From assembly GCA_900544525.1 (NCBI GenBank), contig UQVN01000012.1, forward strand, positions 1 to 27,173: a DNA stretch of 27,173 nt. Reading direction: 5' to 3'. Positions within the stretch are counted from its first letter, which is position 1. The number at the start of each line of letters is the position of its first letter. This document shows positions 1-7,649 of the stretch, in pieces. A program made the position numbers and the translations under genes. Source of the DNA: an uncultured Eubacteriales bacterium (GTDB lineage: Bacteria > Bacillota > Clostridia > Lachnospirales > Lachnospiraceae). A model generated the notes under the pieces. The model had not been told where the DNA came from and did no database searches. It worked only from the letters and a program-made list of their open reading frames with translations.

Positions 1-1191
1 AAATAAAAATCGCACGTGCTCTTGCAACTTTTCACAATTGATAAAGGCCTGCTGAATTCGTTCCATAACTTCCCGTTCATCTTCACTCAAGGCATACGGA
101 TCTTCTGGATTAATCGTCGGGAAATTCGTATCATTAATAGCATATTCTTTTCCATTAATAATAACCGTTCCATTTTCATAATTGATCTTATCCAGCAACA
201 ATCGAGAATCCATATTAAATTCTGGACGCCTTTTTATTAATTGTCCCTCTAATTTAAACTGAATAATCGTAATTGCTTTATGCATTTTTCGATCAATTTC
301 TAAATCATGCTCATTGTAAGTTTCTTCATCATACCGAATGTCAAAAATCTCACAGTCATCTCCTTTATAGGCTTTTAATGCAAAAGAAGCCAGTGGAATT
401 AAATTAATTCCATACCCTTCTTCTAATGTATCTAAATTCCCATAACGAGCCGATAACCTTAAAACATTTGCGATACAAGCTAAATGTCCGGATGCTGCCC
501 CCATCCAAAGGACATCATGATTTCCCCATTGAATATCCACCGAATGATATTTCATAAGCATATCCATAATCAAATGTGGCCCTGGTCCCCGATCAAAAAT
601 ATCCCCAACAATATGTAAATGATCGATGACAAGGCGTTGAATCAAATTTCCAAGAGCCACAATAAAATGATCCGCTCTTCCAATTCGAATAATCGTAGCT
701 AAAATCTCATTGTAATATTCTTCTTTATCATAAACGCCTTCTTTTTCATAAATAAGCTCTTCTAAAACATAAGCGTAATCTTTTGGCAATGCCTTTCTCA
801 CCTTCGAGCGGGTATATTTTGAAGAACTTTTTGCTGCAATATGAATGAGCCGATTTAATGTCACTTTATACCAGTCTTCCATATTTTTCTCTTCTTCTTT
901 TACAAGCTTTAACTTCTGCTCTGGATAATAAATAAGAGTAGCTAACTGTTTTTTATCCTCCACTCTTAAAGAACGTCCATACACATCATTGATCTTTCTT
1001 CGAATGGCTCCTGAACCATTGTGTAAAATATGCATAAACTGTCCATACTCTCCGTGAATATCCGATACAAAATGTTCGGTTCCCTTTGGTAAATTTAAAA
1101 TGGATGATAAATTAATAATCTCCGTTGATGCTTCCGCAATGGATGGATATTGATCGGATAATGTTTTTAAATATTTTAATTGTTGTTTCAT
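1..1191 (-). CDS. fbp: Fructose-1,6-bisphosphatase class III (partial, N-terminal part)
   Basis: The reading frame is open from the ATG at 1191 to the window edge (397 codons), so the C-terminal part lies outside the window. The class is usually about 640-670 residues. It hydrolyses fructose 1,6-bisphosphate to fructose 6-phosphate in gluconeogenesis in the cytoplasm. The calcineurin-like metallophosphatase core is visible: FVSDIHGEYG (about residues 41-50), the metal-binding GDIFDRGPGPH (about 196-206) and WGNHDVLW (about 222-229). The start is supported by an AGGAAGG ribosome binding site just upstream. The cytidylate-kinase-like gene ends 35 bp upstream, so the two are probably cotranscribed. 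Family identity is confident; the missing end cannot be judged. Confidence 0.93.
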   Translation of the reverse strand, partial: MKQQLKYLKTLSDQYPSIAEASTEIINLSSILNLPKGTEHFVSDIHGEYGQFMHILHNGSGAIRRKINDVYGRSLRVEDKKQLATLIYYPEQKLKLVKEEEKNMEDWYKVTLNRLIHIAAKSSSKYTRSKVRKALPKDYAYVLEELIYEKEGVYDKEEYYNEILATIIRIGRADHFIVALGNLIQRLVIDHLHIVGDIFDRGPGPHLIMDMLMKYHSVDIQWGNHDVLWMGAASGHLACIANVLRLSARYGNLDTLEEGYGINLIPLASFALKAYKGDDCEIFDIRYDEETYNEHDLEIDRKMHKAITIIQFKLEGQLIKRRPEFNMDSRLLLDKINYENGTVIINGKEYAINDTNFPTINPEDPYALSEDEREVMERIQQAFINCEKLQEHVRFLF

Positions 1192-1226
1192 TTTCTTTCC
1201 TTCCTCATTTATATCATGAACTATGC

Positions 1227-1856
1227 TCAGTCTATCATACATGACTCATTCCACTTTTTTACATAATATTCTAGTAAATCCACTGTGGCTGTAATCCCCA
1301 TTTCTCCACTGTCTACAACTAGATGATAAGCCATTCTATCTCCCCAATCACCTTTTCCAAACTGATGATAAAAAGCAGCTCTTTTTTTATCCATTTTCAC
1401 AATCATTTCTCTTGCTTGTGCTGGTAACAGCTGATATCGTTCCATAATTCGTTCAATTCTCTTTACCATCCGTGCTTGAATAAAAAAATTAATGCAGTTT
1501 GGATAGTCTTTCAAAATAACATCTGCACATCGTCCAATCACAATACAAGAACCTTCCTTAGCACGCTCTCTTATGATTCGCCTCTCCTCTTCAAATAATT
1601 TCTGAACAGGATCTTCTCTATATTGATCTCCCATCGAAAGTGACATCCCATTTGCTATCGTATATAAAAGACTTTTTCTTCCAGATTCCTCATTTTGTGC
1701 TAGATCATACTCTGACATGTTGAGATTTTTCTTAGCTTCTTCCCGAATTTGTTGATCATAATAGGGAATTTGTAGTCTTTTTGACAACTTCTCTCCAATC
1801 TCATGTCCACCACTCCCAAATTCTCTAGAAATTGTAATTATCATTTCTTCTTTCAT
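1227..1856 (-). CDS. Cytidylate kinase-like family protein
   Basis: About 209 residues from the ATG at 1856. The N-terminus carries the P-loop-like stretch ISREFGSGGHEIG (about residues 9-21) typical of the cytidylate-kinase-like family (Pfam AAA_26 type). The C-terminal part has FGKGDWGDRMAYHLVVDSG, also usual for the group. Real substrate and role are not established for this family; it is distinct from the housekeeping Cmk. A longer frame begins at a GTG at 1901, but GAGGTG sits 6 bases before the ATG at 1856 and the family begins near this point, so I prefer 1856. The region just upstream contains a perfect 31-bp tandem duplication. fbp follows after 35 bp, suggesting cotranscription. Confidence 0.82.
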   Translation of the reverse strand: MKEEMIITISREFGSGGHEIGEKLSKRLQIPYYDQQIREEAKKNLNMSEYDLAQNEESGRKSLLYTIANGMSLSMGDQYREDPVQKLFEEERRIIRERAKEGSCIVIGRCADVILKDYPNCINFFIQARMVKRIERIMERYQLLPAQAREMIVKMDKKRAAFYHQFGKGDWGDRMAYHLVVDSGEMGITATVDLLEYYVKKWNESCMID

Positions 1857-1865
1857 TTTAGACAC

Positions 1866-1927
1866 CTCACTTTCTAGGCTTTTGTATCCAAACATGCTCA
1901 CTTTCTAGGCTTTTGTATCCAAACATG
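1866..1927. repeat. Perfect 31-bp tandem duplication before the kinase-like gene
   Basis: Positions 1866-1896 and 1897-1927 are identical 31-base units. They lie immediately 5' of the kinase-like gene start. On the coding strand each unit ends in GAAAGTGAG, and the proximal copy supplies part of the ribosome binding site. The unit is not a multiple of three, so it would shift frame if it were translated. Confidence 0.95.
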
Positions 1928-1941
1928 ATAAACATTATCCT

Positions 1942-1982
1942 ATGGGAAACGGCAGGTAGTCTTCCCACCTGCCGTTTCCCAT
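1942..1982 (+). terminator. Strong GC-rich hairpin with a T-run on the plus strand
   Basis: A perfect 16-bp inverted repeat (1942-1957 with 1967-1982) has a 9-base loop. It is followed on the plus strand by CGTTTTTCTTCTC, so it looks like an intrinsic terminator facing right. The neighbouring genes run left, and on the minus strand there is no good T-run after the stem. It may stop antisense transcription or protect the glmM 3' end. Confidence 0.6.
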
Positions 1983-2055
1983 CGTTTTTCTTCTCTTCTA
2001 GGAGCTCTCTAACGCTATCCTAAAATCCCAAAAAGAATGTGCAACCCAATTTCGT

Positions 2056-3408
2056 CTATGACTCAATGGTAAGGCCACGTTCTTTCATAACATGAACAAT
2101 TTTTTCCACACAAATTTTACAAAGCTCGTCGGTATCCGCTTCTACCATAACACGGATCACAGGTTCTGTTCCGCTTTCACGCACAAGAACTCTACCATTA
2201 TCTCCAAGCTCTTGTTCTACTTGTTCAATCATAGCCACAACCGCTTCATCCGCTCTTGTTTGTGCCTTATTTTTCACGCGCACATTTTGTAAAAGCTGTG
2301 GGAAAATGCGAACTTCACTCGCTAATGTAGCAAGATCTTGTTTCTTCTCTGTGATGGCTTCCATAATACGAATGGATGTCATAATACCATCTCCTGTTGT
2401 GCCATATTTACTAAAAATAATATGACCTGACTGCTCTCCACCGAGACAATGTCCATTTTCCATCATATTTTGGAATACGTACTTATCACCAACTGCTGTT
2501 TTTTCATAACGGATTCCCGCTTTATCAAAAGCTTTATAAAGTCCCATATTGCTCATAACCGTTGTGACAACCGTGTCATTAACTAACGCACCTTTTTCTT
2601 TTAAGTACTTTCCACATACGTAGAGAATTAAATCTCCATCCACAATATTTCCAGCATTGTCAACAGCGATACAACGATCCGCATCACCATCATAGGCAAA
2701 TCCGACGTCTAATCCTTTTTCTTTTACAAATTGCTGTAAAACTTCAATATGAGTGGAACCACAGTTCGTATTAATATTAAACCCATCTGGATCGTTATTA
2801 ATTACATATGTTTTTGCACCTAATGCATCAAATACACTCTTTGCAATTGCACTTGCAGAGCCATTGGAACAATCAAGCCCAACTTTAAAATCTTTAAAGG
2901 AACGAGTGGCTGTTGAAATTAAATATCCAATATAATGATTTCTTCCTGCAGAGTGATCGATGGTTCTTCCAATTTCTTCTCTTTTGGCAAGTGGAATTTC
3001 TTCTACTTCTCCATCAATATAGCGTTCGATCTGCTCTTCCACTTCTGCTTCCATTTTATAACCATTTCCATTAATAATTTTAATTCCATTATCATAATAT
3101 GGGTTATGGCTTGCAGAAATCATAATGCCACAGTCAAACTCTTCTGTACGAACGACAAAAGAAACACTAGGTGTCGTTGTTACATGAAGTAAAGACACAT
3201 CTGCACCACTGGCTGTTAGACCAGCAACTAAAGAATATTCAAACATATAGCTACTTCTTCTTGTATCTTTTCCAATTACAATCCTAGCCTTTTTATTGAC
3301 TCTCTTTCCATAATACCAACCAAGATAACGACCGATTTTATATGCATGCTCTACCGTTAAATCGATATTTGCCTCTCCTCTAAAACCATCAGTCCCAAAA
3401 TATTTCAT
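2056..3408 (-). CDS. glmM: Phosphoglucosamine mutase
   Basis: 450 residues, close to the usual 445-450. It interconverts glucosamine 6-phosphate and glucosamine 1-phosphate on the way to UDP-GlcNAc for peptidoglycan. The N-terminus MKYFGTDGFRG is typical. The phosphoserine loop is ISASHNP (phosphorylated Ser about 100), the Mg-binding loop DGDADR is at about 240-245, and the sugar-phosphate loop RESGTEP is at about 410-416. These distinguish GlmM from other phosphohexomutases well. The start is supported by AAGGAGA upstream and a near-consensus promoter at 3453-3481. It is transcribed leftward toward the kinase-like and fbp genes, but a strong hairpin lies in between. Confidence 0.97.
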   Translation of the reverse strand: MKYFGTDGFRGEANIDLTVEHAYKIGRYLGWYYGKRVNKKARIVIGKDTRRSSYMFEYSLVAGLTASGADVSLLHVTTTPSVSFVVRTEEFDCGIMISASHNPYYDNGIKIINGNGYKMEAEVEEQIERYIDGEVEEIPLAKREEIGRTIDHSAGRNHYIGYLISTATRSFKDFKVGLDCSNGSASAIAKSVFDALGAKTYVINNDPDGFNINTNCGSTHIEVLQQFVKEKGLDVGFAYDGDADRCIAVDNAGNIVDGDLILYVCGKYLKEKGALVNDTVVTTVMSNMGLYKAFDKAGIRYEKTAVGDKYVFQNMMENGHCLGGEQSGHIIFSKYGTTGDGIMTSIRIMEAITEKKQDLATLASEVRIFPQLLQNVRVKNKAQTRADEAVVAMIEQVEQELGDNGRVLVRESGTEPVIRVMVEADTDELCKICVEKIVHVMKERGLTIES

Positions 3409-3452
3409 TATTATGATTCTCCTTATGTTATAAATTAAATGTCTATTTTATT

Positions 3453-3481
3453 ATTATACCAAAGCTATTTCTTTGGTGCAA
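3453..3481 (-). promoter_or_regulatory. Sigma-A-type promoter of glmM with an overlapping dyad
   Basis: On the minus strand, TTGCAC (3476-3481) and TATAAT (3453-3458) are separated by exactly 17 bases. The spacer holds an inverted repeat ACCAAAG-N6-CTTTGGT (3458-3477), which could be an operator. AAGGAGA and the glmM ATG follow. Confidence 0.8.
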
Positions 3482-3494
3482 CTATAGATCAGAT

Positions 3495-5105
3495 TTACCG
3501 TAAAAGGGCAATCTTGGATTGATATTCTGTGGCCTTTATCTGCTTTGCTGTTGCCTTGCTAACCTTTATTTTGCTCACTTGTTCCATTCCAGCTCTATCC
3601 CTGACATAGACAGTATAGGTTGCTCCTTTTGCCAGCCATTTTGTCTGGGATTTTTTATTTTTTAACTTGGTTCCTAAAGACCCCTTTTGGAAATCCTCTA
3701 CGGTATAATTTCCTTTTACAACTCGAACTTCTTCTAAATCTCTTTTACTTTCTACAGAAATTGTAACTTTCGCTTTTTTTACCGTCTTTCCAGCATTTTC
3801 TTTTAAAGAAATGATAGGTTTTCCTTCCTCTGTTGTTCCTTCATAAGAAGAACGTAACAGATTATTCACATTTAACATACCACCTGTTTTTACTTTTCCT
3901 GTCAAAGTATCTAACTTTTCTACCGATTGTAAAACGAGAGATTTTGCATCTTCTGCAGTCATGGAATTATGAAAACTATAAAGCAGTGCACAAGCTCCTG
4001 TTACCATTGGAGCAGCCATAGAAGTCCCTGTCATCGTTCCATAGTTGCTTCCTACTAATGTACTTATAATCTCAGATCCAGGTGCTGCTAAATCTACGTT
4101 TTGCACCCCATAATTGGAACTGGCTGCCAACGTTCCATCTCCGTTTATATTCGCAACACTAATTACATTGGGCAATTGATAAGCGGCTGGATACACGGGC
4201 TTTTTATCAATATCTCGTCCATCGTTTCCAGATGCACAAATAAAGAGCATATCCGACTCCTTCATCACTTTTTTAAGAACCGGATCTTCCCCATCTCCGC
4301 CAAAACTAAGGTTACAGATCTGTGCTCCCATTCTTTCTGCATACTCAATGGCTTGTACAATGGATGATGTATATCCTTCTCCTGTGTCTTCACCTTCTTC
4401 TCCTCCAAGGGCTTTAATTGGAAGAATTTTAACATTAGCTCCTGCCGCAATCCCAGCTATCCCTTTATGATTATTAGCGGTTGCTACAATGGTCCCTGCA
4501 CAATGGGTTCCATGATCATCTTCAAACTCATCATATTCCTGATTATAGGCGTCATAGTCACAAAGTATAGAATTATTATCATAAAAATTCCAACCATAGA
4601 GATCATCTTTTAAACCGTTATTATCGGAATCTTTTCCATCTTGGTTCTCTAAAGCATTCACCCAAAAATGACCTTGTAGATCCTCATGTTCTGTGTCAAT
4701 TCCTGTATCAATAACGGCTACTATAATCTCTCGATTGGCTCCTTTTTCTTGAAAATAAGAAAGTCCCTCTTCTAAATCAATATCGATCCCTGCTTTTGTA
4801 TGTATTTTTTTTCCTATTAACCCATTTGACAAAATATCGAAATAGCTTAAATTTCCTAGATTTTGAAGTCCCCATTGATATCGAGAATAAGGATCTTGTG
4901 TTAACTGAAAGGTGTGATATACATATTCCTTCTTTACAGGAACTGTTAAATATTCGGTTTGCTCAATCTCTACGTTTTCTGCAACTGTATCCTCTGCCTT
5001 TACAGAAACAATACTTCCTGCACACAGTACGAAGGATAACATCACCGCCATTCCACTTTGATACCATCGTTTTCTTTTATTTTGTTTTTGTATGTTTCTT
5101 CTCAA
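3495..5105 (-). CDS. Secreted subtilisin-like serine protease (S8 family)
   Basis: About 536 residues from a TTG at 5105. The catalytic triad is complete: Asp in VAVIDTGID (about 133), His in DDHGTHCAGT (about 198), Ser in GTSMAAPMVTG (about 362), with the oxyanion Asn in ASGNDG (about 294). A basic N-terminus and hydrophobic stretch (VMLSFVLCAGSIVSVKA) form a Sec signal, followed by a short pro-region. A C-terminal region of about 110 residues looks like an Ig-like beta domain. An in-frame ATG at 5192 would lengthen the N-terminus, but it has no good ribosome binding site and lies upstream of a TATAAT box. AGGAG sits 7 bases before the TTG. Substrate unknown. The signal peptide argues against a Csp germination protease. 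Confidence 0.9.
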   Translation of the reverse strand: MRRNIQKQNKRKRWYQSGMAVMLSFVLCAGSIVSVKAEDTVAENVEIEQTEYLTVPVKKEYVYHTFQLTQDPYSRYQWGLQNLGNLSYFDILSNGLIGKKIHTKAGIDIDLEEGLSYFQEKGANREIIVAVIDTGIDTEHEDLQGHFWVNALENQDGKDSDNNGLKDDLYGWNFYDNNSILCDYDAYNQEYDEFEDDHGTHCAGTIVATANNHKGIAGIAAGANVKILPIKALGGEEGEDTGEGYTSSIVQAIEYAERMGAQICNLSFGGDGEDPVLKKVMKESDMLFICASGNDGRDIDKKPVYPAAYQLPNVISVANINGDGTLAASSNYGVQNVDLAAPGSEIISTLVGSNYGTMTGTSMAAPMVTGACALLYSFHNSMTAEDAKSLVLQSVEKLDTLTGKVKTGGMLNVNNLLRSSYEGTTEEGKPIISLKENAGKTVKKAKVTISVESKRDLEEVRVVKGNYTVEDFQKGSLGTKLKNKKSQTKWLAKGATYTVYVRDRAGMEQVSKIKVSKATAKQIKATEYQSKIALLR

Positions 5106-5172
5106 AGAATTTCTCCTTTCTCCTATCGGTTTTCTCTTTTCTTTTTTATCTTGAAAAGTATTGCATAAGGTT

Positions 5173-5178
5173 ATTATA
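5173..5178 (-). promoter_or_regulatory. Likely -10 box for the subtilase gene
   Basis: TATAAT is present on the minus strand. A transcript starting about 7 bases downstream would begin after the ATG at 5192, which supports the TTG start at 5105. No clear -35 hexamer is visible, so this is tentative. Confidence 0.4.
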
Positions 5179-5262
5179 TAAGAATTTTCCATATTTTTCT
5201 ATAGAACTCTAATTTTTTCACAAATTTTTCGCACATTTATAAAAAACCATAAGAGACACGCT

Positions 5263-5306
5263 AAAAAAAAGAAAAAGGTGTTCCAAAAATTTTTGGACAC
5301 CTTTTT
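5263..5306 (-). terminator. Intrinsic terminator of the dapF-dapL operon
   Basis: On the minus strand, AAAAAGGTGTCC and GGAACACCTTTTT pair with one bulged base around an A5T5 loop (5272-5306). A T-rich run (5263-5271) follows. It lies just after the dapL stop codon. Confidence 0.88.
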
Positions 5307-5314
5307 CTTACTCT

Positions 5315-6529
5315 TTATAAACTTTTAATTCTTTCAATTGCCTTTAACGTATTTTCATAACTTCCAAATGCTGTCAGCCTAAAATACCCTTCTCCACTTG
5401 GGCCAAATCCTGAACCTGGAGTACCAACTACATTTGCTTTTTCTAATAAATAATCAAAGAAATCCCAAGAAGTCATATTGCCTGGCGTCTTTAACCAAAT
5501 ATATGGTGCATTTACCCCACCAACAACACGATACCCTGCATCCACTAATCCCTGTTTAATGGTATGAGCATTTTTCATATAGTAAGCAATCTGTTCTTTT
5601 AACTGCGCTTGTCCTGCTTCTGTATAAACAGCCTCTCCTGCCTTTTGTACAATATAAGGGGCTCCGTTGTATTTTGTTCCATGACGTCTTGCCCAAAGAG
5701 AATGTAACGTAACTCCATTGCACTTAATCTCTTTTGGAACGACAGTAGCCCCCAGTCTTACCCCAGTAAAACCAGCATTTTTTGAAAAGGAACGGAGCTC
5801 AATGGCACAAGTTCTCGCTCCTTCACACTCATAGATTGTATGAGGAACATCTTCTTCTGAAATATAAGCTTCATAAGCAGCATCATAAATAATAATTGCC
5901 CCTACTTTATTTGCATAATCAACCCATACTTGTAACTGTTCCTTTGTAATCGTTGTACCGGTTGGGTTATTTGGATAACATAAATAGATCAAATCTGGTG
6001 TTTCTTTTGGAAGCTCTGGGACAAAATTATTTTCTTCCACACATGGCATATAAATAACGTCGCTCCACATCTCTGTTTTTGGATCATAAACTCCTGTACG
6101 TCCTGCCATTACATTACTATCCACATACACAGGATACACAGGGTCACAAACTGCAATTTTATTATCCGCACCAAAAATCTCTTGGATATTGGCAGAATCA
6201 CTTTTTGCACCATCACTAATAAAAATCTCATCTGCAAAAATTTCAGCCCCTCTTTTTTCATAGTCATTTTTTGCTATGGCATTTCTTAAAAATTCATACC
6301 CAAGATCTGGCGCATATCCATGAAAAGTTTGTGCATTTCCCATTTCGTCCACAGCCTTATGAAGTGCCTCAATGATGGCTGGTACAAGTGGCTGTGTTAC
6401 ATCACCAATCCCAAGACGAATGATTTCTTTTTCTTTGTTAGCTTCTTGGAATGCATTCACCTTTTTTGCAATGTTAGAAAATAAATAACTTCCTGGTAAC
6501 TTTAAATAATTGTCATTGATTTGATACAT
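5315..6529 (-). CDS. dapL: LL-diaminopimelate aminotransferase
   Basis: 404 residues, fold-type I PLP aminotransferase. It converts tetrahydrodipicolinate directly to LL-2,6-diaminopimelate with glutamate as amino donor, bypassing the succinylase and acetylase steps. Diagnostic features are the N-terminus MYQINDNYLKLPGSYLF, IRLGIGDVTQPL (about 37-48), CYPNNPTGT (about 184-192), DAAYEAY (about 216-222) and the PLP lysine in SFSKNAGFTG (Lys about 250). The start has GGAGAAAAAAT upstream. It lies 54 bp downstream of dapF, the next enzyme in the pathway, so the pair forms a lysine/meso-diaminopimelate operon. A terminator follows directly. Confidence 0.97.
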   Translation of the reverse strand: MYQINDNYLKLPGSYLFSNIAKKVNAFQEANKEKEIIRLGIGDVTQPLVPAIIEALHKAVDEMGNAQTFHGYAPDLGYEFLRNAIAKNDYEKRGAEIFADEIFISDGAKSDSANIQEIFGADNKIAVCDPVYPVYVDSNVMAGRTGVYDPKTEMWSDVIYMPCVEENNFVPELPKETPDLIYLCYPNNPTGTTITKEQLQVWVDYANKVGAIIIYDAAYEAYISEEDVPHTIYECEGARTCAIELRSFSKNAGFTGVRLGATVVPKEIKCNGVTLHSLWARRHGTKYNGAPYIVQKAGEAVYTEAGQAQLKEQIAYYMKNAHTIKQGLVDAGYRVVGGVNAPYIWLKTPGNMTSWDFFDYLLEKANVVGTPGSGFGPSGEGYFRLTAFGSYENTLKAIERIKSL

Positions 6530-6583
6530 ATTTTTTCTCCTTTTCTTTCAAAAAATAAGCCCTCTTTTTCTCTGAAATCTCTA

Positions 6584-7414
6584 TTAGACTTCTATTTCTC
6601 CTGTAAATACTGTTGTAGCAGCCCCTGTCATATAGACGTGATTATCTTCTTTCCATTCAATAAATAGATCGCCACCTAATAAATGGACAAGCACTTCTTT
6701 CTCTAACTTTCCATTTAAAACACCTGCTACAACACTAGCACAAGTCCCTGTTCCACAAGCTAATGTCTCTCCAGAACCACGCTCCCATACTCTCATATTC
6801 GCAGTCTTTTTATCAAGAATTTCTAAAAATTCAATATTGGCTCTCTTTGGAAAAATTTCATGAACTTCTAATACCTTCCCAACCTCATGGACAGGAAAAT
6901 TCTTCACATCCTCTACAAAAATAACGCCATGGGGATTTCCCATAGAAACAGCGGTCATACAATATGTTTTCCCTAAAGCCTCTACTTTTTGATTGATAAA
7001 TTGTTCTTCTTCACACTGAACAGGAATTTCTTTTGCCTCTAAAATTGGCATTCCCATATCTACCGTTACCGTCGCCACTTTTCCATTTTCTACATGGAGT
7101 GTTAAATACTTAATCCCTGCTAATGTATCAATTGCAACTTCTGTTTTCTTTGTTAAACCAAAATCATACACATATTTACCAACACAACGAATCCCATTGC
7201 CACACATTTCGGATTGAGAACCGTCTGCATTATACATTTCCATAAAAAAATCTGCTTTATCCGAAGGTTTAATTAAAATAAGCCCATCGCTTCCGATTCC
7301 AAAATGGCGATCGCTTACTTGAATCGCTACTTCCTTTGGATTTTTTATCACTTCTTCCAAACAATTTACATAGACATAATCATTTCCTAATCCCTGCATC
7401 TTCGTAAACTTCAT
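6584..7414 (-). CDS. dapF: Diaminopimelate epimerase
   Basis: 276 residues from the ATG at 7414, the usual family length. It is a cofactor-independent epimerase converting LL- to meso-diaminopimelate for lysine and peptidoglycan. The two catalytic cysteines are visible: EMCGNGIRC (Cys about 71) and ACGTGTCAS (Cys about 220). The N-terminus MKFTKMQGLGNDYVYV is typical. The frame can be extended upstream to 7501, but that would run through a clear promoter; AGGAGGATATTTAGA precedes the ATG at 7414. It is the first gene of the dapF-dapL operon. Confidence 0.97.
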   Translation of the reverse strand: MKFTKMQGLGNDYVYVNCLEEVIKNPKEVAIQVSDRHFGIGSDGLILIKPSDKADFFMEMYNADGSQSEMCGNGIRCVGKYVYDFGLTKKTEVAIDTLAGIKYLTLHVENGKVATVTVDMGMPILEAKEIPVQCEEEQFINQKVEALGKTYCMTAVSMGNPHGVIFVEDVKNFPVHEVGKVLEVHEIFPKRANIEFLEILDKKTANMRVWERGSGETLACGTGTCASVVAGVLNGKLEKEVLVHLLGGDLFIEWKEDNHVYMTGAATTVFTGEIEV

Positions 7415-7472
7415 TCTAAATATCCTCCTAAACTCTTTTGTAGCCATGTCTATTTCTGACATATTTATGCAA

Positions 7473-7501
7473 ATCTTAACAAGTTTCTTATTTCTTGTCA
7501 A
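7473..7501 (-). promoter_or_regulatory. Promoter of the dapF-dapL operon
   Basis: On the minus strand, TTGACA (7496-7501) and TAAGAT (7473-7478) are spaced by 17 bases. The expected start of transcription is near 7466, giving a leader of about 50 nt before dapF. Confidence 0.85.
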
Positions 7502-7585
7502 TCATACATTATTTTCTTACTATTTCCTTTTTTCTTTTCCTTATTCTAGAATTATCGGAAATACAAAAACGAAGCCAAAAACGAC

Positions 7586-7625
7586 AAGAAGCCAACCATG
7601 ACTATCCTGTCATGATTGGCCTCTT
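7586..7625 (-). terminator. Intrinsic terminator of the carB-carA operon
   Basis: Two 17-base arms (7586-7602 and 7609-7625) pair fully on the minus strand with one G-U, around a 6-base loop. T-rich stretches (GTCGTTTTTGG and CGTTTTTG) follow. The stem is about 25 bp past the carA stop. Confidence 0.85.
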
Positions 7626-7649
7626 TGCCTTACTTAATATTTTAATAAT

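Noticed and set aside
2092..3192. Several plus-strand reading frames inside glmM
   Set aside because: They are antisense to a clearly functional gene, lack ribosome binding sites and resemble no family.
3495..5105. Subtilase as the Csp protease that activates SleC
   Set aside because: It has a Sec signal peptide and a C-terminal Ig-like region, and lies 11 kb from sleC on the other strand; Csp proteins are not exported by Sec and normally form a csp cluster.
7415..7501. Longer DapF start at 7501
   Set aside because: The added codons overlap a TTGACA-17-TAAGAT promoter; the ATG at 7414 has an ideal ribosome binding site.
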